This document shows, piece by piece, positions 1 through 7,500 of a stretch of 9,955 nt of DNA. A program made the translations under genes and the position numbers. Position 1 is the first letter of the stretch; each line of letters starts with the position of its first letter. The notes under the pieces were generated by a model. The model did no database searches, was not told the origin of the DNA, and saw nothing but the letters and a program-made list of their open reading frames with translations. This DNA comes from Spirochaetaceae bacterium (lineage in GTDB: Bacteria > Spirochaetota > Spirochaetia > Treponematales > Breznakiellaceae): contig JAIRZA010000162.1 of the NCBI GenBank assembly GCA_031267475.1, positions 1-9,955 on the forward strand, written 5' to 3'.

Positions 1-33
1 CAAGCAAAGCTTGTCCAGCAACTTATGAAAACC

Positions 34-78
34 GCAGTTTTGTCGTCATCATGACGCGCCCATAGGGCGAAAAACTGC
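34..78. repeat. Nested inverted repeat upstream of the thioredoxin gene
   Basis: An outer 8-bp perfect inverted repeat (GCAGTTTT at 34-41, AAAACTGC at 71-78) encloses a small hairpin (CGCCC 57-61, GGGCG 65-69, loop ATA) and a short palindromic GTCAT/ATGAC. No clear T-tract follows on either strand, so it is not an obvious intrinsic terminator. It may be the tail of an upstream transcript, a leader structure, or part of a repeat element. The window edge cuts off the context. Confidence 0.5.
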
Positions 79-80
79 AA

Positions 81-117
81 GAGCCTGTTACAAAATAACC
101 GATTTTGGAACAGGCTC
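81..117. repeat. Long hairpin just upstream of the thioredoxin ribosome-binding site
   Basis: GAGCCTGTT (81-89) pairs perfectly with AACAGGCTC (109-117). After one A/G mismatch, CAAAAT (91-96) pairs with ATTTTG (102-107), leaving a five-base loop. The stem ends 7 bp before the AAGGAG ribosome-binding site at 125-130, so in the transcript it would sit next to the translation start. It lacks a T-tract. A 5' leader hairpin or a dispersed repeat unit are both possible. Confidence 0.65.
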
Positions 118-135
118 AAATAACAAGGAGAAAAA

Positions 136-693
136 ATGAACTCAGTTAAATTCAATATCCACGCGCTAAAAAAAATCATCCTATGCGCCGCCGCCATGAC
201 GGCTGCCGCGTCCGTGTCCGCGAATGAGATTGTACGAGGCCAAACAGCCCCCGATTTTACATTCACAAGCACTGTTCCGCCGTTTAAGCAACAAAAACTT
301 TCTGACTATCGGGGAAAACCAGTCGCGCTGCATTTTTGGGCTACATGGTGCGGACCCTGCATCCGTGAATTGCCGCTCATTGCCGGACTTTCTGCAAAAT
401 CAGACGACATTACAGTTCTCGCGGTAAATTGCGGCGAGCCGGAAAAAGATGTTTCTTCATTCCTTTCAAAAAGAAAGATTAAGTTAAACCTTGTGCTGGA
501 CGAAAAAGGCGGGATTTCAAACTTATACAACATAACCGCCATCCCGCAAACTTTCATGATAGACGCTGACGGTGTTATACAGTCGGCGCAAACCGGCTCT
601 TATAACAAAAAAGGGTTAGACCAGGCGGTTTCCGCTCTGCTAAAGAATGAACCGTCCCCGCCTGAAGGCCGGAGAATTAGACCCAGCCTCTAA
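136..693 (+). CDS. TlpA/ResA-like secreted thioredoxin-fold protein
   Basis: This is probably a thiol-disulfide oxidoreductase acting outside the cytoplasmic membrane, where TlpA/ResA relatives reduce disulfides in partner proteins. A basic start and hydrophobic stretch (residues 10-27) end in SVSA before N30, a plausible signal peptidase I site, and no lipobox is seen. The thioredoxin fold follows (about 35-170): APDF at 38-41, the active site W71-C72-G73-P74-C75 in FWATWCGPC, and the cis-proline loop around P137 in TAIPQTF. AAGGAG at 125-130, five bases before ATG 136, supports the start. The last dozen or so residues (PSPPEGRRIRPSL) are unlike a thioredoxin end and come largely from the palindromic element that begins near 669, so the original stop may have been lost. 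No cytochrome-biogenesis genes are visible nearby, so the partner is unknown. Family assignment is firm; exact role is not. Confidence 0.9.
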   Translation: MNSVKFNIHALKKIILCAAAMTAAASVSANEIVRGQTAPDFTFTSTVPPFKQQKLSDYRGKPVALHFWATWCGPCIRELPLIAGLSAKSDDITVLAVNCGEPEKDVSSFLSKRKIKLNLVLDEKGGISNLYNITAIPQTFMIDADGVIQSAQTGSYNKKGLDQAVSALLKNEPSPPEGRRIRPSL

Positions 694-812
694 AATCGCT
701 CTGACGCGGAGTGTAGCGGAAACACGAAAATCCCGCTTTTTTGACGGCAAGCCGTCAAAAAAGCGGCCACGGCGTTCACCAGATACACTTGAATTTGGAA
801 TTCCCGCGCCGG
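669..812. repeat. Imperfect palindromic element at the 3' end of the thioredoxin gene
   Basis: The core is a perfect 16-bp inverted repeat (733-748 and 751-766, two-base loop AA): CCGCTTTTTTGACGGC and its complement. Outside it, the arms continue imperfectly: AGTGTA on the left matches the complement of TACACT on the right, the AGAATT and GGAATT/AATTCC regions correspond, and CCGG occurs near both ends (669-672 and 809-812). The T/A runs lie inside the stem, so this is not a standard terminator, although the hairpin could still stop transcription or protect the mRNA end. Open reading frames cross the element on both strands and read nearly the same peptide through the core (RFFDGKPSKKR on +, RFFDGLPSKKR on -), as in protein-coding palindromic repeats. 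Outer boundaries are approximate. Confidence 0.6.
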
Positions 813-822
813 ACTGTATATT
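795..822 (+). promoter_or_regulatory. Possible promoter for the YjdF-family gene
   Basis: TTGGAA (795-800) and TATATT (817-822), separated by 16 bp, resemble -35 and -10 elements (4/6 and 5/6 matches to the sigma-70 consensus). This would give a leader of about 165 bases before the ATG at 995. The -35 lies in the right arm of the palindromic element. Weak evidence, by eye only. Confidence 0.25.
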
Positions 823-884
823 TAGAACGAGTAATTGTATGATATTCATATACCATGATTTTCGGAAAACGGTATTGATTTAGG

Positions 885-970
885 AGAAGCGGCGGGACGC
901 TTCTATTCTTCCGCGGACAATACCGCCGGTCATGGCTTGTCCGGCTGAGCGCCGGTACAATTTTATTTTT
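885..970 (+). promoter_or_regulatory. Cluster of hairpins in the leader of the YjdF-family gene
   Basis: This occupies the right part of the 300-bp gene-free stretch 694-994. AGAAGCG (885-891) pairs with CGCTTCT (898-904). CGGACAA (914-920) pairs with TTGTCCG (937-943), with an inner GCC/GGC. CCGGC (941-945) pairs with GCCGG (951-955) and is followed by a T-rich run (to 970). The second and third hairpins share bases 941-943 and cannot both be complete, an arrangement resembling an anti-terminator/terminator pair. The last hairpin is short, so termination would be weak. I see no credible gene in 694-994; the frames crossing it follow from the palindrome. Confidence 0.35.
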
Positions 971-994
971 CAATAAAGGCGGAAAAGTGATTTT

Positions 995-1780
995 ATGCAA
1001 AGGTATAAAAGCCGGATTCGTATAATCATAACATACATAGTTTTTTACTCGCTGATAATTTCGGTTATTTATGCGGCGGCGGGGCTTATTTTGAAGGCGA
1101 TAGGAAAAACGCCGTCCATCATATTTTTTAGGAACGAGGGCGACTACGGCTTAATATTGCTGCAATGCGCACTGGGGCTTGTAATACTATTTTTACCCGG
1201 ATTACTTGAAAAACGCTGCAAAGTAATAATCGAGAATTTTGTTTATATATTTTTTGTCATATTTTTATTCGCGGCGATAATTTTAGGCGAGGTTCATGAT
1301 TTTTACTACCGTGTCCCGCACTGGGATACGCTTCTGCACGCTTGCAGCGGGATTATGCTTGGCGCTCTGGGTGTTTCTGTAATAGATATTCTGAATAACA
1401 GCAAAAAAGTCCAGTTGAATTTGAGCGAAGGTTTTGCGGCGCTGTTCGCGTTTTTTTTCGCCGTGTCGCTCGGCGCGATATGGGAGATATACGAGTACCT
1501 GATAGATTCGTTTTTGGGGTTTAATATGCAGCGATATAGACTGAAAGACGGAACATTGCTTCTGGGGCAGTCAGCCTTGTATGACACGATGAAAGATTTA
1601 ATAGTGGATGTATTGGGCGCTTTGGCAATTTGCATAATCGGGTACGCGATGCTAAAACAGAAAAACAGGCGCTCATTTAAACTGCTTCCGCCGGTCGAAT
1701 GGACGCCGCCCGCCGGAGAAAGCGCTGTAAAGTCCGGCTTGCCGCAAAAATCCGCGCGTAAAAATTTAAGAAAATCATAA
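995..1780 (+). CDS. YjdF-family (DUF2238) integral membrane protein
   Basis: This 261-residue protein has about six membrane segments (roughly 11-31, 51-70, 82-98, 113-131, 146-166, 201-219) and a basic, proline-containing cytosolic-type tail (222-261). Family-typical polar residues sit in the membrane part: HWDTLLHACSG (W110, D111, H115), GAIWEIYEYLID (W163, E164, E167, D171) and DTMKDLIVDVLGAL (D197, D201, D205). This pattern matches the YjdF/DUF2238 family, whose biochemical role is unknown to me. The start is ATG 995 with a GGCGGA-type ribosome-binding site at about 978-983. Spacing is long, so the start is good but not certain. Transcription is away from the thioredoxin gene through a structured leader. 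The TAA stop (1778-1780) lies inside the 6-bp overlap with the 3' end of recG on the opposite strand. The charged tail is the least typical portion. Confidence 0.8.
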   Translation: MQRYKSRIRIIITYIVFYSLIISVIYAAAGLILKAIGKTPSIIFFRNEGDYGLILLQCALGLVILFLPGLLEKRCKVIIENFVYIFFVIFLFAAIILGEVHDFYYRVPHWDTLLHACSGIMLGALGVSVIDILNNSKKVQLNLSEGFAALFAFFFAVSLGAIWEIYEYLIDSFLGFNMQRYRLKDGTLLLGQSALYDTMKDLIVDVLGALAICIIGYAMLKQKNRRSFKLLPPVEWTPPAGESAVKSGLPQKSARKNLRKS

Positions 1781-3895
1781 ACCAACGTCGGAAAATGGCG
1801 GCGCCCTGCGCAGTACGGATTTTATCACCGCGTTTTCAGCTAAATTTAGCGCCGGATCCGCCTCCAGAATCGTAAAAGCGTCAGTCCGCGCGCGAGACAG
1901 GCACTCGGCGTCGCGAACCGGATCCGCAACTCCAAGTTTTATATAGCCCGATTGTTCTGTTCCGGCTATCTGACCCGGACCGCGCAGCTTGAGGTCTTCT
2001 TCCGCGATTACAAAGCCGTCGCTGTTTTCAAGCATCACCCTAAGCCGCTGTTTGCCGTCCTCTGTAAGCTCGTCAGAATAAACCAAAAAGCAGAAAGATT
2101 GAGCTTCGCCGCGGCCTACACGGCCGCGTAATTGGTGGAGCGCGGAAAGACCAAAGCGCTCCGCGTGTTCAATTACCATGCAGGTCGCGTTAGGCACATC
2201 TACACCAACTTCAACAACGCTTGTAGCGACAAGTATCTTTGTATCCCCTACGCGAAAGGATTCCATTATCTGTTTTTTCTGGTCTTCCGCGATTTTTGAA
2301 TGGATGAGAGCAAGGGGCGTATTTGGAAACACTTCTTTCGCAAGCCGCGCCGCCATCGATTCAGCGTCCTTCAGTGAACGCAGCGGCAATTCGCCGTCGC
2401 ATTCGTCCGCTTCTATAAGCGGATAAACAAAGTACGCCTGCCTGCCTTGCGCGAGTTCGTACCGTACAAAATCGTACACTTTCTTTTCATTTGACTGCTT
2501 GGCCAGGTGAGTTTCTATAGGCTTTCGTCCCGGCGGCAGGCTGGAAATAACGGAAACGTCCATGTCGCCGAAGACGGTCAGAGCCAGGGTGCGGGGTATG
2601 GGCGTAGCGCTCATCATTAAAAGATCGCAGCGGTCGCCCTTCGCCAGAATCGCCTGCCGCTGTGTAACGCCGAAACGGTGCTGCTCGTCAATGACAACCA
2701 AAGATAAATTTTTGTATACAACACTTTTTGAAAACAAGGCGTGTGTACCAAGCACAAGATCAACATTGCCCGCCGCAAGCGATTTCAACAGTTGATTGCG
2801 GCCCGCGGTTTTGATGTTTCCGGTAAGAAACGCTACCCGTATACCGAGCGGCTCTAACAGACGCGCCGCGTTCTCGGCGTGTTGATGAGCTAAAAGCTCG
2901 GTAGGCGCCATGATTGCGGCCTGCGCTCCGGAATCTATCGCTTTGAGCGCCGCTAAAAATGATACCAGTGTCTTGCCCGATCCTACATCTCCTTGCAAGA
3001 GTCGCGCCATAGGGTAGGGGCTGTCCATATCGCGGTTAATATCATCAAGCGCGGATTCTTGCCCGCCGGTTAGAGTGAACGGTATGCGTTCAATCAAACG
3101 CTGTTGTAACGGCGAAGGCTTTCCGTTGTATTCTCTGTCAATTTTGACACCCGCCGTGTTTTTTCTTTCAAGAGCGCGTTTGCCAACGATAATTTCTAAA
3201 TAAAAAAGCTCTTCATAAATAAATGTTTTCTTTGCTATTTCAAGCTGTTCAATATTTTCCGGGAAATGCAGCGCTTGAAGCGCGTTAGCTTTTGAAAGAA
3301 AGCCTTCGCGTTTTATAATCGAGTCGGGCAGTTCATTTTCAAGCGGCGCGGCGTACTGGCGGAGCGCGGTACTGACGAGGACGCGCATATGATTCTGTGT
3401 AAGACCCGCTTTGAGCGGATATATGGGCAGTATGCGGAAAAAATCTTTTTCTGAAACACCGTCCCCGCGCCGCGCGTCCTGTAAAACCGGTCCGGCAGGC
3501 TCAAACTCGAATGAGCTTGATTGTAATTCCCCGTACTTGTAAGAGAAGCTCCCATACAAATAATACCGGCGTCCCGGCAAAAGCTGTTTTTCCAAAAACG
3601 GGCGATTAAAACAAACAAGGGACGCGGATGTTGTTTCATCAGATATGTATATTTTAAGCGTTCTTGTTTTCCCGAACTGCCGCCATTCGCTGCGAATCAC
3701 GCTTACAAGGGAGCAAATCCTGCCTTTTTCAAAATCCCGGAGAGGGACAATATGGCTGCGGTCTTCCCAATCGCGCGGGTAATGGCATATCAACTGCGCG
3801 ACATTGTATATCCCCATGTTCGCCAAAGATTTTATTTTTGCCGGGCCGAGTCCTTTGATATTACCGGCGGATACCGTTAATTCCCGTAAGAACAA
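1775..3895 (-). CDS. recG: ATP-dependent DNA helicase RecG
   Basis: RecG unwinds and remodels stalled replication forks and Holliday junctions in the cytoplasm. An N-terminal wedge/OB region (about 1-150) carries the helix-hairpin-helix-like IKGLGPAK. The superfamily 2 helicase core follows: GDVGSGKT (Walker A, residues 302-309 from this start), APTELLAHQH, DEQHRFG (403 onward), MSATPIPRTLAL, VATSVVEVGVDVPNA and LRGRVGRGEA (R590). The C-terminal DLKLRGPGQIAGTEQSG motif is RecG-typical. At 706 residues the length is normal. The start is TTG at 3895: AGGGG (3907-3903) lies seven bases upstream, whereas another in-frame TTG at 3901 would leave only one base of spacing. The protein would begin MFLREL. 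The gene follows yggT by 10 bases and is probably translationally coupled to it. Its 3' end overlaps the convergent YjdF-family gene by 6 bp. Motifs are complete and no frameshift is seen. Confidence 0.97.
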   Translation of the reverse strand: MFLRELTVSAGNIKGLGPAKIKSLANMGIYNVAQLICHYPRDWEDRSHIVPLRDFEKGRICSLVSVIRSEWRQFGKTRTLKIYISDETTSASLVCFNRPFLEKQLLPGRRYYLYGSFSYKYGELQSSSFEFEPAGPVLQDARRGDGVSEKDFFRILPIYPLKAGLTQNHMRVLVSTALRQYAAPLENELPDSIIKREGFLSKANALQALHFPENIEQLEIAKKTFIYEELFYLEIIVGKRALERKNTAGVKIDREYNGKPSPLQQRLIERIPFTLTGGQESALDDINRDMDSPYPMARLLQGDVGSGKTLVSFLAALKAIDSGAQAAIMAPTELLAHQHAENAARLLEPLGIRVAFLTGNIKTAGRNQLLKSLAAGNVDLVLGTHALFSKSVVYKNLSLVVIDEQHRFGVTQRQAILAKGDRCDLLMMSATPIPRTLALTVFGDMDVSVISSLPPGRKPIETHLAKQSNEKKVYDFVRYELAQGRQAYFVYPLIEADECDGELPLRSLKDAESMAARLAKEVFPNTPLALIHSKIAEDQKKQIMESFRVGDTKILVATSVVEVGVDVPNATCMVIEHAERFGLSALHQLRGRVGRGEAQSFCFLVYSDELTEDGKQRLRVMLENSDGFVIAEEDLKLRGPGQIAGTEQSGYIKLGVADPVRDAECLSRARTDAFTILEADPALNLAENAVIKSVLRRAPPFSDVGL

Positions 3896-3902
3896 TTTCA
3901 AT

Positions 3903-3907
3903 CCCCT
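3903..3907 (-). promoter_or_regulatory. recG ribosome-binding site overlapping the yggT stop codon
   Basis: AGGGG on the - strand shares two bases with the TAG stop of yggT (3906-3908) and sits seven bases before TTG 3895. It decides the recG start in favour of 3895 over TTG 3901 and suggests that ribosomes finishing yggT reinitiate on recG. Confidence 0.6.
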
Positions 3908-4499
3908 AAATCGGGAGTTTCATGAAAAAATTTTCCAGCAAGCGCGTGAGTACGCCAAGCGCGATTCCTAAAATCACCAGCGATATTATTGACACTATTA
4001 AACCCGTCGTATAATGAACAATCCTTTCACGAAATAAAATTCTGTTTATGCGAAATTGAACCGGCGCCGCTATCGTGTCGATTATTCTCCAAAACGGGGT
4101 GTAAATATCAGCGCTTATAATATACGCCGCAAAACGCAATATCAATACAAATATAAGAAAACCAATAATGAAAGACACCGCGGACCAAAGTATGCCAAGG
4201 CAAAGCGCAAAAATTACCCCGATACTTATCCTGCCGAACCGCGCTACGGTGGCGACTATGTTGTTTACAATTGAAAGAACGGCGAGGGCTACAATCGGCG
4301 AGAAGTCTATATTTCTGGAGCGTAAAGCGCGAAAACGGCGAAAATAGTTCAAGTACGGATCTGTAATGCTGCAAAGTATGTAGAAAGGACGGCCAAGCCC
4401 GCTGTTTCCGCTGAACCATGAAAGAATGATACGAATAAAAATGAGCAGCGAAAAAATATTTAGTACGCCGCTTATTACAGACATTATAGTTTGTAACAT
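3906..4499 (-). CDS. yggT: YggT-family integral membrane protein (two YggT units)
   Basis: This 197-residue, strongly hydrophobic protein contains two successive YggT-type units. The first (about 5-85) has LLIFIRIILSWF followed by ITDPYLNYFRRF and a hydrophobic segment. The second (about 110-190) has LIFVLILRFAAYIIS, then PFWRIIDTIAAPVQFRINR, then a final hydrophobic helix. In each, a membrane segment ending in a polar patch precedes a D-P or A-P amphipathic segment, as in the family. YggT relatives (including plastid CCB3 and some division-associated proteins) are small membrane proteins with poorly defined, possibly cofactor-assembly or envelope roles; nothing here narrows that. ATG 4499 has a good AAGGAG site six bases upstream. 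It follows dnaE after a 68-bp gap with a hairpin, and precedes recG by 10 bases, so yggT and recG very likely share a transcript. Confidence 0.88.
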   Translation of the reverse strand: MLQTIMSVISGVLNIFSLLIFIRIILSWFSGNSGLGRPFYILCSITDPYLNYFRRFRALRSRNIDFSPIVALAVLSIVNNIVATVARFGRISIGVIFALCLGILWSAVSFIIGFLIFVLILRFAAYIISADIYTPFWRIIDTIAAPVQFRINRILFRERIVHYTTGLIVSIISLVILGIALGVLTRLLENFFMKLPI

Positions 4500-4524
4500 T
4501 TATACTCCTTAATGTGTGTTTTAA

Positions 4525-4571
4525 TTAGGACGACGCTGGTTAGACCCGCAGGCTAACCGGCGCCGTCCTAA
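4525..4571 (-). terminator. Long hairpin between dnaE and yggT (possible weak terminator or processing site)
   Basis: TTAGGACG (4525-4532) pairs with CGTCCTAA (4564-4571), continuing inward through CGC/GCG and TGGTTAG/CTAACCG to a nine-base loop (4544-4552). The stem is about 19 bp with an A/C mismatch and one wobble. The dnaE stop codon (4568-4570) lies inside the upstream arm. On the - strand the bases after the hairpin are TTAAAAC, a poor T-tract, so partial termination or mRNA stabilisation is more likely than full termination. yggT starts 25 bases further on. Confidence 0.55.
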
Positions 4572-7500
4572 GACAACCAAGCGTCCGCGACAACGGCGCA
4601 GTGCTTCAGCGCCGTAAGATGGTCATTCTTGGGCGCGGCTCCCAGCGCCACGCTGCGCAGGCGAATTTCATTGTTGTCGACAGGCACATGAAAATAAACG
4701 GAACACGGGCCGGAATATTCGCAGATGCAGTCGCGCACGGGATACAGATCCTCCATTTTTTTTACCGCGTCTTTTTGTAAACGTATATGGAGCTCCCGCC
4801 ACGCCATCTCGTCCGCGCATGAAATATCCAGCAATTCTTTGAATATCACGCTTTGTTTGTCGTCGCGTTTGTTATACGACCCCTTGAACGCTATAGCCGT
4901 ATCGACAGCGAGTTTTTCACCGTACTTTTCCCATTCGTCGCAGAAAAATGTTATATCAATATCGCCGTTATAATCGGTAAGAGCGCCGAAACCCATCCAG
5001 CGATCCTTATTTTTTCCTTTTGATATTTGATATGGTTTAATTGATGTCAGAATTCCGGCAAGGGTAAACATTTCGCCGTCATTCGCCGTTTCGCCGGGCC
5101 GGGCTAGGTTTATCTTTACAGCGCGTTTCCAAAAATCTTTGTACGGATCCAACAGAGACAGCGATGGAGCTTTCGCCGCGGAGTCCGCGGGAACAGCGTC
5201 CATGTTTTCCGGCGCGGACAAATCCGCGTGGTTTATGTCAAACGCCTCTTTTACAATGACGGCGGGCTTTTCATTTCTGCGGTCAAATTTTCCCTTAATC
5301 ACAACAACATTGTCAATCTCCAGCGTGTCGCGGTATTTTTCCCAGGCGTCAGAAAAAAATGTAATTTCAATATCGCCGTTGTAGTCTGAAAGCACGCCGG
5401 ATCCCATGAAACTGCCGGCGTAACGCCCTTTTTTAATTTGGATGGAGCGCAGCGCTTTTATCACGCCGGCGAAAACATAATCGCGGCCTGCCAGAATCTT
5501 ATCCGGTTCCGACAGATCCGCCGTTACAAGACTTTGCCATTTTTCTTTGTACTCATCCAGCGGATGTCCCGAAAAATAGAAGCCGATAAGTTCTTTTTCC
5601 ATGCGAAGTTTTTCATTGCGCTCCCATTCGGGCGCTGGAATAAATTTGAAATCGTCATATTCTTTTTCGCCGGAATCTTCGAATAGACTCCCCTGCGCGG
5701 AATTTTTATCATCCTTTTTTTTCTGAGCGTACTCGACAGCCCGCTCCAAATTCGCGGCCAAAGTAGAGCGTCCTATACTAAAGCTGTCAAACGCGCCGGT
5801 TTGGATCAAAAGTTCCACCACCTTTTTTCCCACCAGTTTTATATCGATTCTGTCAAGGAAGTCCATAAAATCTTTGTAGGGGCCGTCTTCACGGGCGCGC
5901 GTGATTTCTTCGGCGGGGCCGGATCCAATTCCCTTTATGCCAAGCAGTCCATAGAATATTTTTCCGTTGTTTACGCTGAATAAACGATCCGAATTTTGCA
6001 CATCCGGAGGTTTAATCTCTATTCCCATTTTACGCGCTTCATCAATGTACAGCGGCAGTTTGTCCGTGCTGTTAATTTCTGTCGTAAGTTTTGCCGCCAT
6101 AAATTCAACAGGGAAATTCGCCTTCAAATACGCCGTTTTGTAGGCTATGACCGAATATACCGCCGCGTGGCTCTTGTTAAAACCATATCCCGCAAACGGC
6201 AAAAGTATTTCAAATATGTTACCGGCTAATTCTTTCGTAAAGCCTTTTTTTACAGCGCCTTCGATAAATTTTTCTTTTTCGGCCGCCATCACATCGATTT
6301 TCTTTTTCCCCATGGCGCGGCGCAAAAGGTCCGCCTGTCCCAGCGAATACCCGGCGATACGCTGCGCCACCTGCATAACTTGTTCCTGATAAACGATAAC
6401 GCCGTATGTCTCTTCCAAAATGTCTTTAAGGCTGTTGTCTGGATATTTGACAGGCTCCACGCCGTTTTTACATTTTATATACTGCGGTATATAGTCCATA
6501 GGACCCGGACGGTACAAAGCGTTTAACGCGATAAGGTCTTCGATTTTGTCTGGTTTTGTTTGTTTAAGAATGTTCCGCATTCCGTCAGATTCAAATTGAA
6601 AGATGCCGGAGCTTTTTCCTTCTCCCAGCATCTCAAATGTCGCTTTGTCATTTTCAGGGATTTTTTCAATGTCGAAATCAGCGTATTCCCGCCCTTTATT
6701 TCGCACAATGGCGACGGTGTTTTTTATTAGATCAAGATTTTCAAGGCCGAGAAAATCCATCTTTACCAATCCGGCGCTTTCAAGCTGATCCATCGTAAAC
6801 TGCGTGGCAATGCCGCCGGTCGCGGAGTCGCGGTATAGCGGCACATAGTTGTCCAGTTTCGATTTTCCTATCACAACACCCGCCGCGTGAAGTCCGGTAT
6901 TACGCGATTTTCCTTCCAGCTTCCGGGCAAAATAGAACAACTCCGTGTAGCGCGGATCTTTTTCAAGTTCAACAAGTTTAGGTTCGGTTTCAAACGCGCT
7001 TTTTAAGGTTGTTTTCGGCGTTTCAGGAATCAGGCTCACAATCATGTTTGATTCGTTGAGCGGGATGTCCAGAACGCGCGCGACATCTTTTATAACGGCG
7101 CGCGCTTTCAATGTTGTAAATGTAATTATCTGTCCAACGCGCTCCGCGCCGTATTTTTGCGTAACGTAGTCGATTACTTCGCCGCGCCGCTCCTGACAAA
7201 AATCAACGTCAAAGTCAGGCATGGAAATACGTTCGGGATTCAAAAATCGTTCAAAAAGCAAATTGTATTTAAGCGGGTCAACGTCCGTTATGCGCAAACA
7301 ATATGCGACAATTGAGCCGGGGCCGGAGCCGCGTCCCGGGCCTACGGGGATGTCGTTTCTTTTCGCCCAGTTTATGAAGTCGGCTACTATCAAAAAATAA
7401 CCGGTAAATCCCATATCGATTATTGTTTTTAGTTCAAATTCCACACGCTCTTTTACCGCGCCGCCGTAATCGGGGTAGCGTTCGGCAAGTCCTTCCATTG

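Noticed and set aside
733..766. Intrinsic terminator for the thioredoxin gene
   Set aside because: The hairpin is strong, but the T-run is inside the stem and is followed by GGCCACGG rather than by T residues. It was kept as part of the repeat element instead.
647..883. 78-residue + frame across the palindromic element
   Set aside because: It overlaps the thioredoxin end in another frame, has no ribosome-binding site, and exists because the palindrome and its flanks lack stops. The mirror frame on - (640-849) gives almost the same core peptide, showing an effect of symmetry.
776..1000. 74-residue - frame across the leader of the YjdF-family gene
   Set aside because: It has no family resemblance, has no convincing ribosome-binding site, and lies over hairpins and the palindrome arm.
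1306..1785. 159-residue - frame opposite the YjdF-family gene
   Set aside because: The + frame shows clear membrane segments and conserved family residues; this is its antisense shadow.
3313..3639. 108-residue - frame inside recG
   Set aside because: It lies in another frame of a complete recG whose motifs are continuous through this region.
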